A stretch of DNA of 64,000 nucleotides. Source: Myxococcaceae bacterium. GTDB lineage: Bacteria; Myxococcota; Myxococcia; Myxococcales; Myxococcaceae. How positions within the stretch are numbered: position 1 is the stretch's first letter; every line of letters begins with the position of its first letter. Under the pieces are notes generated by a model. The model worked only from the letters and a program-made list of their open reading frames with translations, ran no database searches and was not told the DNA's origin. Shown here piece by piece: positions 17,296 through 24,876 of the stretch. The DNA lies in contig JAEUJQ010000001.1 of assembly GCA_016793095.1 (NCBI GenBank), forward strand, positions 62,001 to 126,000, in the 5' to 3' direction. A program made the position numbers and the translations under genes.

Positions 17296-19077
17296 GTGAC
17301 GACCGCCAACCGCCCCGTGGTCCTGGGCATCGACGAGGACCGCGGCAACCAGGGCAAGCTCGCGCAGGCCTTCAACGCGCAAGGGCTCTTCTACCGCTTC
17401 ATCACCGATCGCAAGAAGGTCCAGGGCGGCATCAAGCAGCTCTCGCCCGACATCCTGATGGTGTTCGGCGAGCTGTCGAGCGACTTCGTGATCCAGGTGC
17501 TCGATCAGATCGCGGCGGACGTGTCGTCGGCGACGTTGCCGATCATCGTCGTGGCCGGCGACATCAGCGACGCCCAGTTCGTGACCGGGCTGCGCACCAA
17601 CGTGGTGGCGCTCTTCCCGGCCCCGTTCGACACCTCGAGCGTCCTGGCGGTGAAGGGGCTCTATGACGAGCTGCACTCCCGGCCCGGCGTGGTGAAGGGC
17701 CAGGGTGACGCGAAGCTGCTCGCCAGGCTGGTGGATCACATTCGGCGCACCCGACGCGCTGGCTTCCTCACCATCGATCCGCGCACGCCCAACGAAGGGC
17801 GCGCCGTCTTCAGCCGCGGGAAGCTCGAGCGCGCGACCTTCCTCGGCGCGGGTGGGCCCGACGCGCTCAAGGCCATCCTCTCGGTGCCGCGCTGCGCGTG
17901 GACCTTCTCCGAGGTCGCAGGACAGGCGGGTGACGGGGCGGGCGTGGTGATCGAGGTGGGCGACGTCGTCTCTGGCGAGACCGAGGTGGCCGAGGTCGTG
18001 GTGGGCGAAGCCATGCCCGAGGACGAGCCGCTCGCCTTCGAGGTCTCGCTGCCGAGGGCGTCTGCGCCTCCGCCCCCGCCGATCGCTTCGAGCCCCTCTC
18101 CCGTGCCAGCGCCGAACCCGTCGGCGGTCCAGCTGCTGCTGGTGGACGACGACGAGGCGATCTTGCGCATGTTCAAGACGCTCTTCATCAAGCACGGCTT
18201 CCAGGTGAGCACCGCGACCGATGGCCAGCTCGGCGCCGAGGTCGCGTTGACGAAGCCCTTCGATCTGGTGCTGGCCGATCTCAACATGCCGCACCTCGAC
18301 GGCTGGGGGCTGCTGCGCCTGTTGCGCGAGGACTTCCGGACCCGCGAGCTGCCGGTGGCGTTCATCTCGGCGCACGACGACTACCGCGAGTCGCTCAAGG
18401 CGCTGAACGCCGGCGCCCAGGCCTACCTCTCGAAGGGCACCCGGCTCGACGCGCTGGTGACCCAGGCCAGGAAGCTGCTCGAGCCGCGCCAGAACGCCCT
18501 CGGGCTGCTCGCGTCGGGAGCGCCGTTCACCCTGCAGGTCGCGCCTGTCGGCCCTCAGTGGATGCTGCAGCGGCTCGCCGAGCTGCACGCCTCGGGGCGG
18601 CTCGACGCGCGCGATGGGTGGGCGGTCTACGCGCTGTTCTTCACCGACGGCGTCTGCACCCACTGCTCGGCCCAGGCAGGCAAGTACACCGCGGAGGGCG
18701 AGCGGGCCTTCAACGCCTTCGTCGCCAGCAAGAACGCCGAAGCAACCTGGACGCCCGGGAATGGCGCAGCCCCGCAGAACCTGCACCTGCCGACCGCGGT
18801 GCTGATCGAACGCGCCTGCGCGACGCTGAACGAGAACGAGCGCCGCATGCGTGAGAGCCTGATGGTCTCGGCGACCCAGGTGGACGTGAACCAGGATCTC
18901 TACGCGGTCTACTGCCAGGTCGGGCCGAAGCAGTGGTTGCAGGCCGCGAAGCTCATCTGCGAAGACAAGCTGTCACCCCGCGACATCATCGCCAACCACG
19001 ACATCAGCCCGGTGGATGTCGAAGAGACCATGAAGGATCTCATCCGGCGCGGGGTGGTGACGCTGCGGAAGGCGTGA
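17296..19077 (+). CDS. Response regulator with pseudo-receiver, DUF4388-like and receiver domains
   Basis: This 593-aa protein has four parts. Residues 1-115 look like a receiver fold (VVLGIDEDRGN) but lack the phospho-Asp: the strand ends in DILMVFGE. Residues about 140-215 resemble a DUF4388/PATAN module (RRAGFLTID, GRAVFSRGKLERATFLG). After a Pro-rich linker, a true receiver (about 275-395) has LLVDDDEA, phospho-acceptor Asp328 in VLADLNMP, and Lys in AYLSKG. The C-terminal 190 residues hold a second DUF4388-like module and a helical tail. No DNA-binding or catalytic output domain is visible. GTG start. DUF4388 regulators are typical of Myxococcota and often act in motility or polarity signalling, which is inference here. 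Confidence 0.85.
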   Translation: MTTANRPVVLGIDEDRGNQGKLAQAFNAQGLFYRFITDRKKVQGGIKQLSPDILMVFGELSSDFVIQVLDQIAADVSSATLPIIVVAGDISDAQFVTGLRTNVVALFPAPFDTSSVLAVKGLYDELHSRPGVVKGQGDAKLLARLVDHIRRTRRAGFLTIDPRTPNEGRAVFSRGKLERATFLGAGGPDALKAILSVPRCAWTFSEVAGQAGDGAGVVIEVGDVVSGETEVAEVVVGEAMPEDEPLAFEVSLPRASAPPPPPIASSPSPVPAPNPSAVQLLLVDDDEAILRMFKTLFIKHGFQVSTATDGQLGAEVALTKPFDLVLADLNMPHLDGWGLLRLLREDFRTRELPVAFISAHDDYRESLKALNAGAQAYLSKGTRLDALVTQARKLLEPRQNALGLLASGAPFTLQVAPVGPQWMLQRLAELHASGRLDARDGWAVYALFFTDGVCTHCSAQAGKYTAEGERAFNAFVASKNAEATWTPGNGAAPQNLHLPTAVLIERACATLNENERRMRESLMVSATQVDVNQDLYAVYCQVGPKQWLQAAKLICEDKLSPRDIIANHDISPVDVEETMKDLIRRGVVTLRKA

Positions 19078-19105
19078 CCGGAGAAGCCAGGCGGACGAGC
19101 CGCGG

Positions 19106-20197
19106 TCAGGGAGCCGCTCCTTCGTGAAGTTGCTCCAATCGGTCCTCGAGCATGATCCGGTCGCCGTCCCGAAGTGTCTGGAGCGCCAACGCTCTCCGAA
19201 GGTACCTTTCGGCCTTCTCGGGGTCGTAGGGGCAGATGCGCTCTGAGCGGAAGAAGTGCGAGTAGGCGTCGGCGAGCGCGACGTAGCCCCACACGTTCTC
19301 TGGCCACTTCTCAACCAGCTCGTGGAGGAGTTCGCTGGCCCGTTCGGACTGACCGAGTCTGTGGAGATGGGAGGACAGGGCGCGGCGGAAGTTCAACTGC
19401 ACGAGGTCGCTCTCGTCGCGAAACTGGGCGATCCACTCCGTGCAGTATTGGCTGCCCATGGTGGCGTAGCGCTGATCATGGAGAGAAGGGTTGAACAGCT
19501 CGTTCTCGAAGTCCTGGGACCAGTTGAACACTGACTGCAGGCCGTTGAAGACCGGGCTCGTGGAGTTCATCGTCGTCATCGAGGGCAAGAAGCGGGGAGA
19601 CAGCGTGCACCAGACCTTCCACCAGAGGTCGCACGCCTGAGCGCCCTTCCGTTCCTCGACCAGGGAGTACCCCTCCTGCATCCAGTCGTCGATCATCTCG
19701 ACCGACGGACGTTCCGGGGAGTACCGCTTCCAGAGCTCACAGGCCGCAAGTCCGAGGAAGTCCACCTCTGTGCCCCGGCAGGTCACGTCGTCGCGCTCGA
19801 GCCACACCTCCGAGATCGACCAGGCCGAGTCGCGGCCTTCCGCCAGACGCAGAAATCTCTCGCGCGAGTGGGCCACGCCATACGCCGCGAGCTGAGCCTC
19901 GATCGCCTGGGTCGTCAGCCTCTGGACCTTCATGATGGTCCAGCCGTCGCGGATGCCCCGTTCAATCAGCCGCCGCAGCCGTCGGTCCTGCCCCGCGGAC
20001 CGGGGATCCTCGGAGATCTTCGCCACGCTGTAGGGGCTCAGGCCAGGAAAGCCCATCATGGCGTTCATCGAGTCGGCGACCTGACTATTGCTTGCCTGCG
20101 ATGGAGCCGCCGGGGCATGGCTCGTCGCCTTGCCCAGGCAGCACTTCTTGAACTTCACGCCCGAGCCGCAGGGGCATGGCTCATTCCTGTTTCCCAC
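19106..20197 (-). CDS. SEC-C motif protein with TPR-like C-terminus
   Basis: The 363-aa product starts with a SEC-C zinc-binding motif (EPCPCGSGVKFKKCC, residues 6-20). The last 100 residues are helical and TPR-like (RALSSHLHRLGQSERASELL, then YVALADAYSHF and YDPEKAERYLRRAL). The middle is Trp-rich and unrecognised. SEC-C motifs occur in SecA and in many stand-alone proteins of unknown role. By eye the base composition is less GC-rich than the neighbours. It sits just past the tRNA-Glu terminator with about 26 bp left for promoter and ribosome binding site, which is unusually tight. Confidence 0.8.
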   Translation of the reverse strand: MGNRNEPCPCGSGVKFKKCCLGKATSHAPAAPSQASNSQVADSMNAMMGFPGLSPYSVAKISEDPRSAGQDRRLRRLIERGIRDGWTIMKVQRLTTQAIEAQLAAYGVAHSRERFLRLAEGRDSAWSISEVWLERDDVTCRGTEVDFLGLAACELWKRYSPERPSVEMIDDWMQEGYSLVEERKGAQACDLWWKVWCTLSPRFLPSMTTMNSTSPVFNGLQSVFNWSQDFENELFNPSLHDQRYATMGSQYCTEWIAQFRDESDLVQLNFRRALSSHLHRLGQSERASELLHELVEKWPENVWGYVALADAYSHFFRSERICPYDPEKAERYLRRALALQTLRDGDRIMLEDRLEQLHEGAAP

Positions 20198-20223
20198 GAA
20201 CGGTCTCCCTGAACGGCAGAAGG

Positions 20224-20259
20224 AAAAAAAAAAAAAGCCCCGAGGGTTAGCTCGGGGCT
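20224..20259 (-). terminator. Strong intrinsic terminator of tRNA-Glu
   Basis: A perfect 9-bp stem (AGCCCCGAG at 20236-20244 with CTCGGGGCT at 20251-20259) has a 6-nt loop. It is followed on the minus strand by 13 consecutive T residues (plus-strand A-run 20224-20236). It lies about 30 nt after the tRNA 3' end and is the clearest intrinsic terminator in the window. Confidence 0.9.
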
Positions 20260-20287
20260 TTCTGCACCTGGGGACGACCAGGATTTG

Positions 20288-20360
20288 TGACCCTGCCGGG
20301 ATTCGAACCCGGGTTTATGCCGTGAGAGGGCACCGTCCTAGGCCACTAGACGACAGGGCC
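20288..20360 (-). tRNA. tRNA-Glu (anticodon CTC)
   Basis: A 73-nt cloverleaf on the minus strand. The acceptor stem is GGCCCTG with CAGGGTC, the D-arm GTCTAGTGGCCTAGGAC, the anticodon loop CTCTCAC gives anticodon CTC (reads GAG), and the T-loop is GGGTTCGAATCCC. The discriminator is A. CCA is not encoded. Confidence 0.95.
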
Positions 20361-20380
20361 AACTGCAAAAGCGCGGCGGA

Positions 20381-20407
20381 AGTATGTGACGACTGCGCGG
20401 CTGTCAA
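20381..20407 (-). promoter_or_regulatory. Sigma70-like promoter of tRNA-Glu
   Basis: Minus-strand TTGACA (20402-20407) is a perfect -35 box. CATACT (20381-20386) is the best -10 with a 15-nt spacer, or TACTTC two bases downstream with 17 nt. The tRNA 5' end follows about 20 nt later. Confidence 0.6.
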
Positions 20408-20472
20408 CTGGTTCGACATGAGTTCGACGACGGGCGCGCCGGCGCCTGACGACCTGACGTGCTTCTGCCCCG

Positions 20473-23400
20473 TTAGCGCCCCTTCCGCTCGGGCCAGGGC
20501 TCGATCACCCGGGACAGATCGACGAGGCGCAGGCTGCCGCCGCCGAGATCCTTCGTGATCGACTTCCCGTCCAGCACGTCGGCGGGCACGTAGTCGAAGG
20601 GCCGGCAGGTGAAGACGAGCACCTGCGCGGCGAGGGCCGACTTGCGGAGCGCCTCGACGAACCACCCCATGCGGTCGGCGTCTGTGTGCACGAGGTGATC
20701 GTCGAGCACGAGCGCCGTCTTCAGCTGCCGCGCCACCGCCACCCGCAAGAGGCTCGCGAGCTGATCCCGCGTCCCGACGGACAGCGCGTCGAGCACCACG
20801 GCCCCGTCTTCCATCGCCCCCTCGGCCTTCACCGACAGCGTCGTCAGATCGGGGCCGAGCTCGATCGTCCCATAGCGGCCCTTCGTCAGCTCCGTGAACT
20901 GGGCGGCGAGGGGGACGGCCAGCGCGCGGCCGAGGTGCCCGCCCTGCGCGTTCTCGGAGTCGCGCAGCGTCTGCTGCAGCAGCTGCCACGACTCGGCGTC
21001 GAGCTCGACCTCCTTCTCGCGGTCCTTCGCGGCGGCCAGCGCCTCTTCGAGCTGCTGCACGTGCTCGCGGAGCTGCGGGCCGCCCACCTTCGAGAGCGCG
21101 CCGTCGGCCTTGTGGAACTCGGCCTCCTTCTCGGACGACTGATCGCGGATGGCGGAGAGGAGCTGCTCGGCCTCGGCGAGCTGCTCCGGCGTCACGACGG
21201 GGGACGAACGCAACGGCGCCAGCGCGGCGTCGGCGGCGTCGAGGGCGTGCTGGGCCTTCGGCCGATCGAGCCGCGCGACCTCGGCCTCGAGCGCCCCGGC
21301 CTGGCCCCTGCGCTCGTGCAGGAGCGCGCGGGAGGCGTCGAGCTTCTGCCTCGCCGCGACCCGCGACTGCTCGGCGGCGGTGGCCAGCGAGCGCTGCTTC
21401 TCGAGCGCCTGCTGCGCCGTCTTCACCTCGGCGCCCTGCTCCGCCTCGAGCGCCTGCAGCGCCACCACCAGCTTCGCCTGCTCGTTCCTGGCCACCGTGA
21501 GCTGCTGGGCGAGCACGGTGACGTCGCCCTGCCCGTGCGCGCTGGCGGCAGCGGCCCCGAGCGACGCCTTGCGCTCCGACGCCACGGCGAGCGCCGCGCG
21601 CACCTTCGTCTGCGCCTCCACCATCGTCTCGAGCGCGCGCTGCTGATCCCGCTCGGCGCGCTCCGTCTGCAACTCCCAGCCGGCGCCGAGGGAGTCGAAG
21701 GCCGCGGCGATCATCGCCAGCTGCTCCTGGGGAATCCGGTCGCGCCGCCGCTGGAGCGCCTCCGCCGACTCGGCGCCGCTCCCCTGCCGCCCGATGAGGG
21801 CGACCTGCTCGCGCGCGCTGCGCTCCTCGGACCGCCAGCGCTCGAGGTTCGACGCGAGCCCCTGCAGCTCGCTGCGCTCCTTCGCGAGGGCGTCGTGGCG
21901 GGCCTGCAGCTCGGCCACCGAGGTGACCTCGGCCTTCGTCAGCGCCGGGAGCACCTCGTTGCGCCACCGCTTCGAGAGCGTGTCGCGCTGTTGTCGCGCG
22001 GCCTTCGTGCCGGCGACGATCTCGAGCTCGACCATCTGCCCCAGCGCCAGCGTCACCTTCCGCTCGGCGTCGAAGGCGCGGTCCTTGTTGGCGCGCACGA
22101 CCTCGTCCACCGGCGCCTCGTCGTCCACCTCGGCGTGGAGGCGAACCTCCTCGCGGGGCCGCACCACGACGCTCAGCCCGCCGCCCGCCTGCGCGTCGGC
22201 GACCCGGCGATCGGCCTCGAGCCTCGCGAACGCCGCGACCTGCTCTGTCGAGGGGAGCCCGCTCTGCGCCGCGGTGAGCGCCGCCTCACGCCGCCCGAGC
22301 TCGGCCTCTCCGGCCGCGAGCTGCTCGCGAACGGCCTTCGCCTTCTGCTCGAGCGCGACCAGCTCGGCCCGGGCCCTGCTCGCGCGCTCGGCGCCCTTCT
22401 CGGCGTCCTTCCAGCGGCCGTAGTCGAGGATCAACCGCGCCACCTCGACGCCCTGCTTCGCCGCCTGCGCCTGCCCGTCGAGCGCGTCGAGCTCGCGCTG
22501 CAGCCTGGCGGCCTCGGCCTCGACTGCGGCGAGCTGCTTCACCGAGTCCTGGGCCGCCTGGGCTTTCTCGAGCCGGGGCGCCAGGGTCGCGATCGTCGCC
22601 TCGAGCTCGGCCTTGCGGCTGGTGAGGTTCGCGCGCTGCAGCTCACGCGCCCTCGCGCCCTCCTGGCTCTGGGCGCGCTGGAGCGCCTCCTCGGCCGACT
22701 TCGTGGCCTGCCCCGCCGCGCGCGTCGCCTCGTCGGCCCTCCGAAGCGCCGCGTCGTCCTCCGCGACGGTCGCCTCGAGCGAGGTCACCTCGGCGCGCAG
22801 CGTCTCGGCCCGTCGCAGCACCTCGTCGATGCGCGCCAACGCCGCCCTCGCCTCGGCGACCTGCGCCTCGGCCGTGACCCGCGACCGGGAGCGCTCGACG
22901 CCACGGCGGGCCTCGTCCACCATCACCGTCGCGTCCTTCAGCTGCTGCCGCGCGACGTCCACCTCATGACGCAGCTTCGCGACCAGCCCCTCCGTCGAGG
23001 CCGACTGATCGAGCTGCGCGCGCGCCTGGGCGAGCTCGTCGGCCAGCTTCTTCACCTCGTCGCCCACGACCGCGAACCGGGAGCGCGCCCCACCCCGCCG
23101 GCGCCCCGTCTCGGTGAAGTACTGGTCGAGCTCGGCGGTGGCCTTGTCGAGCACGTGCTTGAAGAGCGGATCTTCGGCGAGGGCCGCGAGCGCCCGCGTC
23201 AGCCACTTCTTCGCGCTCTCGGAGTCGTCCCCATCGACGCCGCGCGCGAGGATGTCGTCCACCCCCGTCTGGGCGCCGAGCAGCACGTTCGACAGGAAGG
23301 TGTCGGGAATGCCGAAGCCGCCCCGCGCCTTGCCGCCGAGATCCGCTGCGCCCCACGGCAGCATCGTGCGCAGCTTCTGATCGACCTCGCGCGCCTTCGC

Positions 23401-23721
23401 CTCGAGCGTGTAGTCGCGCCCGTCCTTCGACGACGCCAGCTCGGCCTTCCCTTCGCCGAACGTCTTGATGACGCGCCACAGCCTTCCGTCATCGGCCTCG
23501 AAGACGAGCACCACCTGCGGGCTCGCGTCGCGGTACCACGGCACGAACGCCTGCCCCTCGGCGGACTTCGCCGGCACCAGCAGCGCGGCCCTCAGCGCCG
23601 TCACCAGCGTCGACTTGCCGAGGTCGTTCGGGCCGAACAGCACGTTGAGCTGCGGCGCGAACTCGAGCCCGGCGTGGGCGATCGCCTGGAAGCTCTTCAC
23701 CTCGAGGGACACGAACCGCAT
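20473..23721 (-). CDS. YhaN/SbcC-like ATPase with long coiled coil
   Basis: A 1082-aa SMC/Rad50-type ATPase. Walker A is GPNDLGKS at residues 30-37. The middle (about 190-930) is a long coiled coil rich in Ala, Glu, Arg and Gln, broken near residues 480-600. The ABC signature is LSVGTRDQLASLLRVA (about 980) and Walker B is LVLDDHLVHTD (about 1003). There is no CxxC zinc hook, unlike canonical SbcC/Rad50. The GTRDQ signature and DDHLVHTD box are closer to YhaN. It starts 3 nt after the stop of the SbcD-like gene, so they almost certainly form a complex. Likely role: DNA end processing or clearing of aberrant DNA (by family); a defence role is inference. Confidence 0.88.
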   Translation of the reverse strand: MRFVSLEVKSFQAIAHAGLEFAPQLNVLFGPNDLGKSTLVTALRAALLVPAKSAEGQAFVPWYRDASPQVVLVFEADDGRLWRVIKTFGEGKAELASSKDGRDYTLEAKAREVDQKLRTMLPWGAADLGGKARGGFGIPDTFLSNVLLGAQTGVDDILARGVDGDDSESAKKWLTRALAALAEDPLFKHVLDKATAELDQYFTETGRRRGGARSRFAVVGDEVKKLADELAQARAQLDQSASTEGLVAKLRHEVDVARQQLKDATVMVDEARRGVERSRSRVTAEAQVAEARAALARIDEVLRRAETLRAEVTSLEATVAEDDAALRRADEATRAAGQATKSAEEALQRAQSQEGARARELQRANLTSRKAELEATIATLAPRLEKAQAAQDSVKQLAAVEAEAARLQRELDALDGQAQAAKQGVEVARLILDYGRWKDAEKGAERASRARAELVALEQKAKAVREQLAAGEAELGRREAALTAAQSGLPSTEQVAAFARLEADRRVADAQAGGGLSVVVRPREEVRLHAEVDDEAPVDEVVRANKDRAFDAERKVTLALGQMVELEIVAGTKAARQQRDTLSKRWRNEVLPALTKAEVTSVAELQARHDALAKERSELQGLASNLERWRSEERSAREQVALIGRQGSGAESAEALQRRRDRIPQEQLAMIAAAFDSLGAGWELQTERAERDQQRALETMVEAQTKVRAALAVASERKASLGAAAASAHGQGDVTVLAQQLTVARNEQAKLVVALQALEAEQGAEVKTAQQALEKQRSLATAAEQSRVAARQKLDASRALLHERRGQAGALEAEVARLDRPKAQHALDAADAALAPLRSSPVVTPEQLAEAEQLLSAIRDQSSEKEAEFHKADGALSKVGGPQLREHVQQLEEALAAAKDREKEVELDAESWQLLQQTLRDSENAQGGHLGRALAVPLAAQFTELTKGRYGTIELGPDLTTLSVKAEGAMEDGAVVLDALSVGTRDQLASLLRVAVARQLKTALVLDDHLVHTDADRMGWFVEALRKSALAAQVLVFTCRPFDYVPADVLDGKSITKDLGGGSLRLVDLSRVIEPWPERKGR

Positions 23722-23724
23722 GCG

Positions 23725-24876
23725 TCAGGAGGCCTTCCTCGTCGAGCGGAACAGGTGGAACAGCGCGCGCTGCGCGACGGGTCGCCTCAGCGGATCATGC
23801 GCGACGGTCTGCAGCTTCTGCACCGTCGTCTGCAGGACCTGCGGCAGCGTCTGGCTCCAGTCGCTCAGGTTCGAGACGTCGAGCTCGAGGCGGTCGCGGC
23901 GCAGGTCGAGCACGCCCGCCATGCCATGCACGGCCTGGTTGCCGCCGAGCTGTTCGATCAGCCGCTCGGCCTCATCGAGCTCGGGCGCGGAGACGCTGAG
24001 ATCGACGGTGACACGGAGCACGCGCGACTTGAGATCCTGCCGCGCCACCAACTGCCGCAGCTGCGCCATCGAGGTGATCGCCACCTCTTCCCAGTCCCAC
24101 GAGGCCACCCGGCGCGGCGTCACCATCGCCCTGCGCTGCCGCGAGATGAAGACGATCGCGACCGAGCCGGGATCGCGCTCGTCGAAGGCCGTCGGCTCCG
24201 GCGCGCCCGGGTAGATGGTGGGCGGCTGCTTGCGCTCGGGCGGGATGAAGCGGAAGCCGTGGGTGTCGCCGAGGGCGAGGTAGTCGAGGCCGCGCTCCAC
24301 CGCCGCGTCCTTCGCGATGGGGAAGTTCGTCTGCGCGTTCGGCGCGTCGAAGGTGCTGCCGTGCACCATGCCGATGCGCACGCGCTCGTCGCCCGGCGCC
24401 CGCGACGGGATCTTCGCGGTGGGATCGAGCTGGCCCGCGCGCGACTCGCACGGCACCGCATGCAGGACGCAGCCGTTGGCCAACGCGAACTCCCCTGGCG
24501 CCTCGATCACGTGCGCCCACGCAGGGAGAGCGCGGCGAAACTTCGGGTCGAACCAGACCGAGTCCTGGAGCAGCGGATCGTGGTTGCCCGGCAGCAGGAA
24601 GACGGGCCGGTTCGTCCACTTCCGGCGCGCCAGACAGTCGGCGAGCCCGGCGCTCCACTCGGATGACGGGTTCGGCTCGTCGAAGAGATCGCCCGCGCAG
24701 AGCACCGCGTCGACGGCGTGCCGCTCGGCCTCGTTGAAGATGCGGTCGAGCACCTCGAGGCGCGCGCGCGAGAGCTTCAAGCTCGCCTCCTCGGAGAAGG
24801 AGCGGAAGCGGCGGCCCAGGTGCCAGTCCGCGGTGTGCAGGAGCTTCAGCACGATGTCGTCCTCCGTGCTCGTCAT
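23725..24876 (-). CDS. SbcD/YhaO-like metallophosphoesterase (DNA exonuclease)
   Basis: A 383-aa calcineurin-type phosphoesterase. The metal-site motifs are in order: HTADWHLG (residues 14-21), CAGDLFDE (about 60), LPGNHDPL (about 95), GMVHGS, and LGDTHGF in place of the usual GHxH. The C-terminal part after residue 270 resembles the DNA-capping region of SbcD/Mre11 relatives. Its ATG overlaps the stop of the helicase gene (ATGA, 24873-24876) and its stop is 3 nt from the ATPase start. It is the probable nuclease subunit of the complex. Two-metal dependent exo/endonuclease activity is expected from the family; the GDTH variant in the last motif is worth noting. Confidence 0.88.
   Translation of the reverse strand: MTSTEDDIVLKLLHTADWHLGRRFRSFSEEASLKLSRARLEVLDRIFNEAERHAVDAVLCAGDLFDEPNPSSEWSAGLADCLARRKWTNRPVFLLPGNHDPLLQDSVWFDPKFRRALPAWAHVIEAPGEFALANGCVLHAVPCESRAGQLDPTAKIPSRAPGDERVRIGMVHGSTFDAPNAQTNFPIAKDAAVERGLDYLALGDTHGFRFIPPERKQPPTIYPGAPEPTAFDERDPGSVAIVFISRQRRAMVTPRRVASWDWEEVAITSMAQLRQLVARQDLKSRVLRVTVDLSVSAPELDEAERLIEQLGGNQAVHGMAGVLDLRRDRLELDVSNLSDWSQTLPQVLQTTVQKLQTVAHDPLRRPVAQRALFHLFRSTRKAS

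Noticed and set aside
20473-23721. Canonical SbcC/Rad50
   Set aside because: No CxxC zinc hook in the coiled coil; the signature and Walker B are YhaN-like.
20686-24666. 1326-codon plus-strand frame opposite the ATPase and nuclease genes
   Set aside because: Low-complexity Arg/Leu shadow of the minus-strand genes, which have complete catalytic motifs.
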